Part shown: positions 34,701 to 48,553 of the stretch, one piece after another
How the letters are laid out: each line of letters opens with the position of its first letter
Numbering within the stretch: position 1 is the first letter of the stretch
DNA from: Pseudeuparius sepicola
Taxonomy: Eukaryota; Arthropoda; Insecta; Coleoptera; Anthribidae
Reading direction: 5' to 3'
Length of the DNA stretch: 64,000 nt
Assembly: GCA_963920635.1 (NCBI GenBank)
Contig: OY987305.1
Coordinates: 10,455,153 to 10,519,152, forward strand
Position numbers and translations under genes: made by a program
The notes under the pieces: generated by a model
Databases searched by the model: none
Told to the model about the DNA's origin: nothing
Seen by the model: the letters and a program-made list of their open reading frames with translations, nothing else

Positions 34701-37700
34701 ATGACGCGCATTGTAACGTATGTACAGGGTCATTTTTTTAAAATTCCGAATTTTGAATTTATTTTAAAAACATATGCAAAAACATACTGAAATGTTTAAA
34801 ATATGCGTCTTATGTGAAATGTTCTCAAGTTTTTTATGGTGCTATCAGAATCTGCGTATCTGGTCCCGTATACAGGGTGTACTACCACTTACGATAAGCG
34901 GTCACCATATTAGCGCTTTTACATTCTACACATTGCATTCGGGAGAGCTGGTCAATGTCGCTTGACACATGCACGATCTCATATCCCACCATAACGTGCA
35001 GAGATCTCGTGCACCTCGCGCAATTTAATCACTTGTTCGGATGAGGTAAATCGGTGGCATCATGGATGGTTTTTTTATTGATTTTTTATTATGCCGCACA
35101 GCCTATAGCGAAGTTATGTCTGATCAAGTGAAAGTTCGTCTGTCCATCAACGATGACGCGCATTGTAACGTATGTACAGGGTCATTTTTTTAAAATTCCG
35201 AATTTTGAATTTATTTTAAAAACATATGCAAAAACATACTGAAATGTTTAAAATATGCGTCTTATGTGAAATGTTCTCAAGTTTTTTATGGTGCTATCAG
35301 AATCTGCGTATCTGGTCCCGTATACAGGGTGTACTACCACTTACGATAAGCGGTCACCATATTAGCGCTTTTACATTCTACACATTGCATTCGGGAGAGC
35401 TGGTCAATGTCGCTTGACACATGCACGATCTCATATCCCACCATAACGTGCAGAGATCTCGTGCACCTCGCGCAATTTAATCACTTGTTCGGATGAGGTA
35501 AATCGGTGGCATCATGGATGGTTTTTTTATTGATTTTTTATTATGCCGCACAGCCTATAGCGAAGTTATGTCTGATCAAGTGAAAGTTCGTCTGTCCATC
35601 AACGATGACGCGCATTGTAACGTATGTACAGGGTCATTTTTTTAAAATTCCGAATTTTGAATTTATTTTAAAAACATATGCAAAAACATACTGAAATGTT
35701 TAAAATATGCGTCTTATGTGAAATGTTCTCAAGTTTTTTATGGTGCTATCAGAATCTGCGTATCTGGTCCCGTATACAGGGTGTACTACCACTTACGATA
35801 AGCGGTCACCATATTAGCGCTTTTACATTCTACACATTGCATTCGGGAGAGCTGGTCAATGTCGCTTGACACATGCACGATCTCATATCCCACCATAACG
35901 TGCAGAGATCTCGTGCACCTCGCGCAATTTAATCACTTGTTCGGATGAGGTAAATCGGTGGCATCATGGATGGTTTTTTTATTGATTTTTTATTATGCCG
36001 CACAGCCTATAGCGAAGTTATGTCTGATCAAGTGAAAGTTCGTCTGTCCATCAACGATGACGCGCATTGTAACGTATGTACAGGGTCATTTTTTTAAAAT
36101 TCCGAATTTTGAATTTATTTTAAAAACATATGCAAAAACATACTGAAATGTTTAAAATATGCGTCTTATGTGAAATGTTCTCAAGTTTTTTATGGTGCTA
36201 TCAGAATCTGCGTATCTGGTCCCGTATACAGGGTGTACTACCACTTACGATAAGCGGTCACCATATTAGCGCTTTTACATTCTACACATTGCATTCGGGA
36301 GAGTTGGTCAATGTCGCTTGACACATGCACGATCTCATATCCCACCACAACGTGCAGAGATCTCGTGCACCTCGCGCAATTTAATCACTTGTTCGGATGA
36401 GGTAAATCGGTGGCATCATGGATGGTTTTTTTATTGATTTTTTATTATGCCGCACAGCCTATAGCGAAGTTATGTCTGATCAAGTGAAAGTTCGTCTGTC
36501 CATCAACGATGACGCGCATTGTAACGTATGTACAGGGTCATTTTTTTAAAATTCCGAATTTTGAATTTATTTTAAAAACATATGCAAAAACATACTGAAA
36601 TGTTTAAAATATGCGTCTTATGTGAAATTTTCTCAAGTTTTTTATGGTGCTATCAGAATCTGCGTATCTGGTCCCGTATACAGGGTGTACTACCACTTAC
36701 GATAAGCGGTCACCATATTAGCGCTTTTACATTCTACACATTGCATTCGGGAGAGTTGGTCAATGTCGCTTGACACATGCACGATCTCATATCCCACCAT
36801 AACGTGCAGAGATCTCGTGCACCTCGCGCAATTTAATCACTTGTTCGGATGAGGTAAATCGGTGGCATCATGGATGGTTTTTTTATTGATTTTTTATTAT
36901 GCCGCACAGCCTATAGCGAAGTTATGTCTGATCAAGTGAAAGTTCGTCTGTCCATCAACGATGACGCGCATTGTAACGTATGTACAGGGTCATTTTTTTA
37001 AAATTCCGAATTTTGAATTTATTTTAAAAACATATGCAAAAACATACTGAAATGTTTAAAATATGCGTCTTATGTGAAATGTTCTCAAGTTTATTATGGT
37101 GCTATCAGAATCTGCGTATCTGGTCCCGTATACAGGGTGTACTACCACTTACGATAAGCGGTCACCATATTAGCGCTTTTACATTCTACACATTGCATTC
37201 GGGAGAGTTGGTCAATGTCGCTTGACACATGCACGATCTCATATCCCACCACAACGTGCAGAGATCTCGTGCACCTCGCGCAATTTAATCACTTGTTCGG
37301 ATGAGGTAAATCGGTGGCATCATGGATGGTTTTTTTATTGATTTTTTATTATGCCGCACAGCCTATAGCGAAGTTATGTCTGATCAAGTGAAAGTTCGTC
37401 TGTCCATCAACGATGACGCGCATTGTAACGTATGTACAGGGTCATTTTTTTAAAATTCCGAATTTTGAATTTATTTTAAAAACATATGCAAAAACATACT
37501 GAAATGTTTAAAATATGCGTCTTATGTGAAATTTTCTCAAGTTTTTTATGGTGCTATCAGAATCTGCGTATCTGGTCCCGTATACAGGGTGTACTACCAC
37601 TTACGATAAGCGGTCACCATATTAGCGCTTTTACATTCTACACATTGCATTCGGGAGAGTTGGTCAATGTCGCTTGACACATGCACGATCTCATATCCCA

Positions 37701-40700
37701 CCATAACGTGCAGAGATCTCGTGCACCTCGCGCAATTTAATCACTTGTTCGGATGAGGTAAATCGGTGGCATCATGGATGGTTTTTTTATTGATTTTTTA
37801 TTATGCCGCACAGCCTATAGCGAAGTTATGTCTGATCAAGTGAAAGTTCGTCTGTCCATCAACGATGACGCGCATTGTAACGTATGTACAGGGTCATTTT
37901 TTTAAAATTCCGAATTTTGAATTTATTTTAAAAACATATGCAAAAACATACTGAAATGTTTAAAATATGCGTCTTATGTGAAATGTTCTCAAGTTTTTTA
38001 TGGTGCTATCAGAATCTGCGTATCTGGTCCCGTATACAGGGTGTACTACCACTTACGATAAGCGGTCACCATATTAGCGCTTTTACATTCTACACATTGC
38101 ATTCGGGAGAGTTGGTCAATGTCGCTTGACACATGCACGATCTCATATCCCACCACAACGTGCAGAGATCTCGTGCACCTCGCGCAATTTAATCACTTGT
38201 TCGGATGAGGTAAATCGGTGGCATCATGGATGGTTTTTTTATTGATTTTTTATTATGCCGCACAGCCTATAGCGAAGTTATGTCTGATCAAGTGAAAGTT
38301 CGTCTGTCCATCAACGATGACGCGCATTGTAACGTATGTACAGGGTCATTTTTTTAAAATTCCGAATTTTGAATTTATTTTAAAAACATATGCAAAAACA
38401 TACTGAAATGTTTAAAATATGCGTCTTATGTGAAATTTTCTCAAGTTTTTTATGGTGCTATCAGAATCTGCGTATCTGGTCCCGTATACAGGGTGTACTA
38501 CCACTTACGATAAGCGGTCACCATATTAGCGCTTTTACATTCTACACATTGCATTCGGGAGAGTTGGTCAATGTCGCTTGACACATGCACGATCTCATAT
38601 CCCACCATAACGTGCAGAGATCTCGTGCACCTCGCGCAATTTAATCACTTGTTCGGATGAGGTAAATCGGTGGCATCATGGATGGTTTTTTTATTGATTT
38701 TTTATTATGCCGCACAGCCTATAGCGAAGTTATGTCTGATCAAGTGAAAGTTCGTCTGTCCATCAACGATGACGCGCATTGTAACGTATGTACAGGGTCA
38801 TTTTTTTAAAATTCCGAATTTTGAATTTATTTTAAAAACATATGCAAAAACATACTGAAATGTTTAAAATATGCGTCTTATGTGAAATGTTCTCAAGTTT
38901 TTTATGGTGCTATCAGAATCTGCGTATCTGGTCCCGTATACAGGGTGTACTACCACTTACGATAAGCGGTCACCATATTAGCGCTTTTACATTCTACACA
39001 TTGCATTCGGGAGAGTTGGTCAATGTCGCTTGACACATGCACGATCTCATATCCCACCACAACGTGCAGAGATCTCGTGCACCTCGCGCAATTTAATCAC
39101 TTGTTCGGATGAGGTAAATCGGTGGCATCATGGATGGTTTTTTTATTGATTTTTTATTATGCCGCACAGCCTATAGCGAAGTTATGTCTGATCAAGTGAA
39201 AGTTCGTCTGTCCATCAACGATGACGCGCATTGTAACGTATGTACAGGGTCATTTTTTTAAAATTCCGAATTTTGAATTTATTTTAAAAACATATGCAAA
39301 AACATACTGAAATGTTTAAAATATGCGTCTTATGTGAAATTTTCTCAAGTTTTTTATGGTGCTATCAGAATCTGCGTATCTGGTCCCGTATACAGGGTGT
39401 ACTACCACTTACGATAAGCGGTCACCATATTAGCGCTTTTACATTCTACACATTGCATTCGGGAGAGTTGGTCAATGTCGCTTGACACATGCACGATCTC
39501 ATATCCCACCATAACGTGCAGAGATCTCGTGCACCTCGCGCAATTTAATCACTTGTTCGGATGAGGTAAATCGGTGGCATCATGGATGGTTTTTTTATTG
39601 ATTTTTTATTATGCCGCACAGCCTATAGCGAAGTTATGTCTGATCAAGTGAAAGTTCGTCTGTCCATCAACGATGACGCGCATTGTAACGTATGTACAGG
39701 GTCATTTTTTTAAAATTCCGAATTTTGAATTTATTTTAAAAACATATGCAAAAACATACTGAAATGTTTAAAATATGCGTCTTATGTGAAATGTTCTCAA
39801 GTTTTTTATGGTGCTATCAGAATCTGCGTATCTGGTCCCGTATACAGGGTGTACTACCACTTACGATAAGCGGTCACCATATTAGCGCTTTTACATTCTA
39901 CACATTGCATTCGGGAGAGTTGGTCAATGTCGCTTGACACATGCACGATCTCATATCCCACCATAACGTGCAGAGATCTCGTGCACCTCGCGCAATTTAA
40001 TCACTTGTTCGGATGAGGTAAATCGGTGGCATCATGGATGGTTTTTTTATTGATTTTTTATTATGCCGCACAGCCTATAGCGAAGTTATGTCTGATCAAG
40101 TGAAAGTTCGTCTGTCCATCAACGATGACGCGCATTGTAACGTATGTACAGGGTCATTTTTTTAAAATTCCGAATTTTGAATTTATTTTAAAAACATATG
40201 CAAAAACATACTGAAATGTTTAAAATATGCGTCTTATGTGAAATGTTCTCAAGTTTTTTATGGTGCTATCAGAATCTGCGTATCTGGTCCCGTATACAGG
40301 GTGTACTACCACTTACGATAAGCGGTCACCATATTAGCGCTTTTACATTCTACACATTGCATTCGGGAGAGCTGGTCAATGTCGCTTGACACATGCACGA
40401 TCTCATATCCCACCATAACGTGCAGAGATCTCGTGCACCTCGCGCAATTTAATCACTTGTTCGGATGAGGTAAATCGGTGGCATCATGGATGGTTTTTTT
40501 ATTGATTTTTTATTATGCCGCACAGCCTATAGCGAAGTTATGTCTGATCAAGTGAAAGTTCGTCTGTCCATCAACGATGACGCGCATTGTAACGTATGTA
40601 CAGGGTCATTTTTTTAAAATTCCGAATTTTGAATTTATTTTAAAAACATATGCAAAAACATACTGAAATGTTTAAAATATGCGTCTTATGTGAAATGTTC

Positions 40701-43700
40701 TCAAGTTTTTTATGGTGCTATCAGAATCTGCGTATCTGGTCCCGTATACAGGGTGTACTACCACTTACGATAAGCGGTCACCATATTAGCGCTTTTACAT
40801 TCTACACGTTGCATTCGGGAGAGCTGGTCAATGTCGCTTGACACATGCACGATCTCATATCCCACCACAACGTGCAGAGATCTCGTGCACCTCGCGCAAT
40901 TTAATCACTTGTTCGGATGAGGTAAATCGGTGGCATCATGGATGGTTTTTTTATTGATTTTTTATTATGCCGCACAGCCTATAGCGAAGTTATGTCTGAT
41001 CAAGTGAAAGTTCGTCTGTCCATCAACGATGACGCGCATTGTAACGTATGTACAGGGTCATTTTTTTAAAATTCCGAATTTTGAATTTATTTTAAAAACA
41101 TATGCAAAAACATACTGAAATGTTTAAAATATGCGTCTTATGTGAAATGTTCTCAAGTTTTTTATGGTGCTATCAGAATCTGCGTATCTGGTCCCGTATA
41201 CAGGGTGTACTACCACTTACGATAAGCGGTCACCATATTAGCGCTTTTACATTCTACACATTGCATTCGGGAGAGCTGGTCAATGTCGCTTGACACATGC
41301 ACGATCTCATATCCCACCACAACGTGCAGAGATCTCGTGCACCTCGCGCAATTTAATCACTTGTTCGGATGAGGTAAATCGGTGGCATCATGGATGGTTT
41401 TTTTATTGATTTTTTATTATGCCGCACAGCCTATAGCGAAGTTATGTCTGATCAAGTGAAAGTTCGTCTGTCCATCAACGATGACGCGCATTGTAACGTA
41501 TGTACAGGGTCATTTTTTTAAAATTCCGAATTTTGAATTTATTTTAAAAACATATGCAAAAACATACTGAAATGTTTAAAATATGCGTCTTATGTGAAAT
41601 GTTCTCAAGTTTTTTATGGTGCTATCAGAATCTGCGTATCTGGTCCCGTATACAGGGTGTACTACCACTTACGATAAGCGGTCACCATATTAGCGCTTTT
41701 ACATTCTACACATTGCATTCGGGAGAGCTGGTCAATGTCGCTTGACACATGCACGATCTCATATCCCACCACAACGTGCAGAGATCTCGTGCACCTCGCG
41801 CAATTTAATCACTTGTTCGGATGAGGTAAATCGGTGGCATCATGGATGGTTTTTTTATTGATTTTTTATTATGCCGCACAGCCTATAGCGAAGTTATGTC
41901 TGATCAAGTGAAAGTTCGTCTGTCCATCAACGATGACGCGCATTGTAACGTATGTACAGGGTCATTTTTTTAAAATTCCGAATTTTGAATTTATTTTAAA
42001 AACATATGCAAAAACATACTGAAATGTTTAAAATATGCGTCTTATGTGAAATTTTCTCAAGTTTTTTATGGTGCTATCAGAATCTGCGTATCTGGTCCCG
42101 TATACAGGGTGTACTACCACTTACGATAAGCGGTCACCATATTAGCGCTTTTACATTCTACACATTGCATTCGGGAGAGCTGGTCAATGTCGCTTGACAC
42201 ATGCACGATCTCATATCCCACCACAACGTGCAGAGATCTCGTGCACCTCGCGCAATTTAATCACTTGTTCGGATGAGGTAAATCGGTGGCATCATGGATG
42301 GTTTTTTTATTGATTTTTTATTATGCCGCACAGCCTATAGCGAAGTTATGTCTGATCAAGTGAAAGTTCGTCTGTCCATCAACGATGACGCGCATTGTAA
42401 CGTATGTACAGGGTCATTTTTTTAAAATTCCGAATTTTGAATTTATTTTAAAAACATATGCAAAAACATACTGAAATGTTTAAAATATGCGTCTTATGTG
42501 AAATTTTCTCAAGTTTTTTATGGTGCTATCAGAATCTGCGTATCTGGTCCCGTATACAGGGTGTACTACCACTTACGATAAGCGGTCACCATATTAGCGC
42601 TTTTACATTCTACACATTGCATTCGGGAGAGCTGGTCAATGTCGCTTGACACATGCACGATCTCATATCCCACCACAACGTGCAGAGATCTCGTGCACCT
42701 CGCGCAATTTAATCACTTGTTCGGATGAGGTAAATCGGTGGCATCATGGATGGTTTTTTTATTGATTTTTTATTATGCCGCACAGCCTATAGCGAAGTTA
42801 TGTCTGATCAAGTGAAAGTTCGTCTGTCCATCAACGATGACGCGCATTGTAACGTATGTACAGGGTCATTTTTTTAAAATTCCGAATTTTGAATTTATTT
42901 TAAAAACAGATGCAAAAACATACTGAAATGTTTAAAATATGCGTCTTATGTGAAATTTTCTCAAGTTTTTTATGGTGCTATCAGAATCTGCGTATCTGGT
43001 CCCGTATACAGGGTGTACTACCACTTACGATAAGCGGTCACCATATTAGCGCTTTTACATTCTACACATTGCATTCGGGAGAGCTGGTCAATGTCGCTTG
43101 ACACATGCACGATCTCATATCCCACCACAACGTGCAGAGATCTCGTGCACCTCGCGCAATTTAATCACTTGTTCGGATGAGGTAAATCGGTGGCATCATG
43201 GATGGTTTTTTTATTGATTTTTTATTATGCCGCACAGCCTATAGCGAAGTTATGTCTGATCAAGTGAAAGTTCGTCTGTCCATCAACGATGACGCGCATT
43301 GTAACGTATGTACAGGGTCATTTTTTTAAAATTCCGAATTTTGAATTTATTTTAAAAACATATGCAAAAACATACTGAAATGTTTAAAATATGCGTCTTA
43401 TGTGAAATGTTCTCAAGTTTTTTATGGTGCTATCAGAATCTGCGTATCTGGTCCCGTATACAGGGTGTACTACCACTTACGATAAGCGGTCACCATATTA
43501 GCGCTTTTACATTCTACACATTGCATTCGGGAGAGCTGGTCAATGTCGCTTGACACATGCACGATCTCATATCCCACCACAACGTGCAGAGATCTCGTGC
43601 ACCTCGCGCAATTTAATCACTTGTTCGGATGAGGTAAATCGGTGGCATCATGGATGGTTTTTTTATTGATTTTTTATTATGCCGCACAGCCTATAGCGAA

Positions 43701-44379
43701 GTTATGTCTGATCAAGTGAAAGTTCGTCTGTCCATCAACGATGACGCGCATTGTAACGTATGTACAGGGTCATTTTTTTAAAATTCCGAATTTTGAATTT
43801 ATTTTAAAAACATATGCAAAAACATACTGAAATGTTTAAAATATGCGTCTTATGTGAAATTTTCTCAAGTTTTTTATGGTGCTATCAGAATCTGCGTATC
43901 TGGTCCCGTATACAGGGTGTACTACCACTTACGATAAGCGGTCACCATATTAGCGCTTTTACATTCTACACGTTGCATTCGGGAGAGCTGGTCAATGTCG
44001 CTTGACACATGCACGATCTCATATCCCACCACAACGTGCAGAGATCTCGTGCACCTCGCGCAATTTAATCACTTGTTCGGATGAGGTAAATCGGTGGCAT
44101 CATGGATGGTTTTTTTATTGATTTTTTATTATGCCGCACAGCCTATAGCGAAGTTATGTCTGATCAAGTGAAAGTTCGTCTGTCCATCAACGATGACGCG
44201 CATTGTAACGTATGTACAGGGTCATTTTTTTAAAATTCCGAATTTTGAATTTATTTTAAAAACATATGCAAAAACATACTGAAATGTTTAAAATATGCGT
44301 CTTATGTGAAATGTTCTCAAGTTTTTTATGGTGCTATCAGAATCTGCGTATCTGGTCCCGTATACAGGGTGTACTACCA
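31727..44379. repeat. Satellite array, about 28 monomers of 452 bp
   Basis: The landmark GATAAGCGGTCACC recurs every 452 bp (31729, 32181 and on). Homology starts at about 31727 and ends at 44379 inside CTACCA, so the span is almost exactly 28 units. Monomers are nearly identical. The recurrent variants are GAAATGTTC/GAAATTTTC, GAGTTGG/GAGCTGG and CACAACG/CATAACG, and rare ones are ACACGTTG (40807, 43971) and AACAGATG (42906). Each unit has about 283 bp of unique sequence plus about 169 bp (GTACAGGGTCATTTTTTT.. to ..TATACAGGGTGTACTACCA) shared with the inverted repeat at the array end. A TGCACGATCTC / GAGATCTCGTGCA pair can form a hairpin in each unit. The 63-codon frame in every unit is a by-product of the high identity; its changes include Met/Ile swaps, and it has no family match. 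Confidence 0.97.
36130..39937. repeat. Higher-order (904-bp dimer) stretch inside the satellite
   Basis: Successive monomers from 36130 to 39294 alternate strictly. GAAATGTTC is linked with CACAACG, and GAAATTTTC is linked with CATAACG, for four dimer rounds. Outside this stretch the same variants occur in homogeneous runs. Confidence 0.8.
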
Positions 44380-45087
44380 ACTTGCATTTTTTTAAATAGA
44401 ACACCCTGTATTTTATTGCACTACGTAATAGCACTTAAAAAGAGATTCTTAAATATATATATATACATGTCTATATTTATGTTTTACAGTTTTAATAATA
44501 TTCACATTTTTATTGTGATTTTAGGATATATTTATTAAATTCATAAACATACCTACAACTTCTGAATTGTCATCTCTGTCTTAAAAAAAAAACTTAAACT
44601 ACTACAACAAACAATGAGTCAAAGTCAAAATAATGTAAAACCAGTAGCAAACTAAATTTTGTGACACTAATGTAATCATTACAATATTAATTTACGAAAA
44701 TGACAGGCAGACTTATTCTTTGTTTTTATTTTCCATGGCACATTGCTCGATTTTTGAAATTTAATAAATAATATCCTAAAATCACAATAAAAATGTGAAT
44801 ATTATTAAAACTGTAAAACATAAATATAGACATGTATATATATATTTAAGAATCTCTTTTTAAGTGCTATTACGTAGTGCAATAAAATACAGGGTGTTCC
44901 ATTTAAAAAATGCAAGTTTGTAGTACACCCTGTATACGGGACCAGATACGCAGATTCTGATAGCACCATAAAAAACTTGGGAAAATTTCACATAAGGCGC
45001 ATATTTTAAACATTTTAATATGTTTTTGCATATAATTTTAAAATAAATTCAAAATTCGGAATTTTAAAAAAATGACCCTGTACATAC
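44210..45087. repeat. Large inverted repeat at the right edge of the satellite
   Basis: The left arm runs from GTATGTACAGGGTCAT (44210) through the last satellite portion, AACTTGCATTTTTTT, AACACCCTGTATTTTATTGC and on to ATTTTAGGATAT (about 44535). The right arm (about 44770-45087) is its inverse and ends ATGACCCTGTACATAC. The spacer is about 230 bp without coding. The arms share about 90% identity by eye. Confidence 0.92.
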
Positions 45088-48000
45088 TCGAATTAATCTC
45101 GGCAAAATTATTGTTGGCTCATTGGGGGAACAAGTAGAGAAGAGTGTTCCATAGAAACACGTGTTATTTCTTTACTACCGCCTTAAATCAAGAGGGGCAG
45201 CAGGCAAAGGATAGTCAGTTAAAAACGGTCCTCTTGATTTATATTTACAGGTGCGAAAATCAATCCTTATTTGTTATTCTACCACCTTAAGTTTGGATTT
45301 AGTAGCAATGATCTATGTTGTCATAGTTGGCACCAGATAAATTAGAATTTTCGACCCAAATATTATTTACTGAAAAACTTTTTAAATGTTTTTAAAAAAA
45401 CTCTGCCTCGAATAAATAACAAAAATTCTACGAAGGTTCTTAAAGGTTATACGTTAAAAACTCAAGACCATTTATGAAAAATTAACAAAGATCGAGATCA
45501 AGGCTCTTTAACCCATTTATATATTCTGTTAATGATTCTTTAATTTAAAAATGATTATGGACATCCTTTATGCCACACCAATATTCTTTTATAGTCATTT
45601 TTATAAGGCTTTTGCTTGTGTATTGGCCCTTATATGTGTACACACATAGCAAACAAAAAACCCAAGAGAAACTTTATTGTTTTCCTAAAGCTATCACGTA
45701 GCCTGGCTTCCTAGCTGAATGTGAAAATTAAGGTTAAAGCCACTTTTTACGAAAGTGTGAAAACCTAGTTAAACGGAAAAAGTTTCATTAGGAATTCGTT
45801 GAGCGATTTGGCAGTAAAAGTCTCAAAATAGCGTCACGTTCACATCAACTGACATTTAGGTGTGCCGAATTATTTCAATACAGATTATATTTGAATATAA
45901 AATCGACCGTTTTGATCTGGATAATAACAGTAATAATAATTCTAGAACGACACGTAAAGACCTAAAAAAGGTGTTTTACCATAATGTTGATATTTAACCG
46001 AATTCTATTATTGCAAAAGTATTACTACCTATTAATCGGTACTACTAAGCAATACAAGAATTATTGTAATGTCAAGGCAATAAGAAGCTACATTTTCTAC
46101 ATATAAGGCAGATTTGCAACTAAATTAACAGAAAAAGATAAAACTGACTTACAATTTACAACATAACAATAATTACATTTTCAATTATTGTGAAATGGAT
46201 TGTTCTCTGTCCTTCACAAAATGTGATGAAGTAAGATCCAGGCTAAGGAAGACGGCCAACATCGTTCAGAAATCATCTAGTTCTGCTATTGTACTTGAAC
46301 GCTTTTTACAATTATTGAGTCAGGAATAGAGGTCACAGACTTTTAAAAAAAAAACTAATATCATGGCTTTTGAGCAAGACTGGCTTTTTATCCAGCGTTC
46401 TAGGTTTTTCGAGGTCGTTGGTTTCTGCTGATTGTTTATAAAAAATGTAATACCTGACTGATTTATCATAAAAGTACATCCCGTAATTATAAATTATTAT
46501 ACCCAAACGAAGAACGACTTTCTCAACGAGGTGTGGCTCAGACTTTCCGCCGAGGATGAAAGTAGCCGAAAATGTAAATGTTCTCATCGATAATACATTA
46601 AGTACTTCGTAAGTTGGGTCCACCTGCGCTGAGCACGGTGTACCGTTTTCACTTTTTATTCAAACAACCGTTTATGGCTTCAGACATGCAATACATTGTT
46701 TATGTTTCATGGGAGATGGAACCGTTTTTATCGGTCCTTTCATTAAGAAAAAATGTGCAAGTAACGACGCGCAATTTTTTCAACAAATGGTAGCTACTAA
46801 TAAAACATCTCATCAGCAAAGGCAATATTAACATAGCAGAAAATTTTAATGGCATTCCTTGCAAGCCTTTTAAATTTCATGGGGTCGGTACCATCAGCTT
46901 TGACTTTTTTGTTTTAGCACAGCAAGCAAGATGCTATACGCTATAAGATCAAAATAAGTAAGTATTCTGACTTCACTATTCTGTAGTGAAAACTCTTGCC
47001 ACTGCAGAAGTCTTTAAGTTACACCCTACCAAATCAAGACTTTTGGGCTTTTGCAAAAATCATTAAATTATAATAATAAATATTACGGTCTATTTTTTAC
47101 GTGTTTTTATCATTTTAGCTTAATATTTGTCGATCCATTTGGCAATTTAAATTAAAAATATTAATATTTATTCTTTCAATTATTGTTACGTATGTTGTTT
47201 ACAATAATTTTGAAGGATTTATGCATTAATAAGAAGAGGGTCCTTGATAGCAAGAGTGCAAATTGCATAAAATATTTTACATTACCATATCCAAAGTAGG
47301 TAGGTTGTAGAAAATTTTACGCAGTTTTCAGACGAATATTTTTTATTATCGCATCTATTGTCTATCTTTATAATGAAATCCACAAATTCAAGTTAAAAAA
47401 AATTAGCATGCACTTTGAAAACGGAAGATTTCAAAAACTTAAAAAGATAATGATACGCAGGGTGTTAAAAATTTATAATTTTGATATATAGGTTGTTCCA
47501 TTTGAAAAACAAAAGTTTGGTTTACCACGCATTTGAGAAACACCCTGTATAAAACTTTTTACTCTCCCAGAAAAGGCCATAACATTATAAACCATGGGTA
47601 ACCAGGTTGCGGTGTCAAGAATTATTATTAATTTAAAAAAATGTCTGGATTCATCTAGTGTGACGTGAATTATCTGTGTGAAAGTTTACACAAATTTTCA
47701 TAAAGTTCAAAAAGCAAATTTCCCAATGCAAAGTCAATCCATCAGTTTTAAAAGCAAAATAAAATTGAACCGGAAATTTTCTTAAGAGCCTGCAAACAGA
47801 TTTGTTGATTATGACAGCCTTGATCCGAAATGAAAAAATTTGTTTTACAGTTAAAGTCTTATTTTTTCCGCATCGCTTATTCGTTCTTTTATATATTTGG
47901 TGCTTTAATTGCAATTTTTTTAACAATCGTTAATCTTGAATATGGGTTAAAGTATTCTAGGTGTATTATAGATGATATTATGTGCTTTCTATTATGCAAT

Positions 48001-48267
48001 ACAATACTGTTTAGAATTTATAATTTATATTATAATAATAACAGTTACAAATATTTATATTTCTTTAGTTTATGCTAATTCAGGCGTTTCCTAATTGTTA
48101 TAAGTCAATAGTTAATATTATGAAAATAGTCCAGGTGTAAAATTATGTCTACAAGGAAGCCCAACACTAATCAATCAGCCTTTTGTTAAAGTTGTAAACA
48201 AAAGCTACCCTTATTAAAAAAATATATAATTTTCAAGGAAAAAATCACATCGATCAAATACACAACC
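45088..48267. other. AT-rich intergenic sequence with weak exon candidates
   Basis: No supported gene. On the minus strand a 96-codon frame (46333-46623) starts right after a CAG and reads VDPTYEVLNVLSMRTFTFSA, with a possible donor after VVLRLG. It could be a lone exon but has no recognised family. A GGGTGTTAAAA / CACCCTGTAT pair at about 47460-47550 is a short copy of the widespread inverted-repeat end. Confidence 0.35.
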
Positions 48268-48553
48268 CAGGGTGTTTCAGAAAAACGTAGCAAAATTTCG
48301 ACAAGACAAGTAGAACGTTAAAAATTAATCCCAATTTTTCCAATAGACCGAAGGTTTATCGTCTTTGGTTTTATGCTTTCGTGAAAATGAACATTTTCAA
48401 TAATAGTTTTGTGTTGCTTAATTTTTGTGGTTAGTATTATTGACGTTATTGTTATCCGCCAAAAAGTTTAATTTTTTAATAAATTATTGAGTTCTTAGTT
48501 AACTTTTTTGGATCCGACAAGTGTCAATTGTAAAATAAAAATTACATCAAGAA

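Noticed and set aside
31727..44379. Hammerhead ribozyme in the satellite monomer
   Set aside because: CTGATCAAGTGAAAG and CGGATGAGG look similar to parts of the core, but the invariant CTGANGA..GAAA arrangement with three stems is not met on either strand.
31727..44379. CRISPR array
   Set aside because: Regular repeats of 452 bp without short repeat/spacer alternation, in a eukaryotic context.
32062..44538. The 63-codon frame repeated in every satellite monomer as a gene family
   Set aside because: It exists because the monomers are nearly identical. Variants include Met/Ile and Phe/Leu changes, no start context or family feature supports it, and it spans the boundary between two unrelated monomer parts.
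46333..46623. 96-codon minus frame as a gene
   Set aside because: Possible splice sites exist, but composition and lack of any recognised motif make it undecidable.
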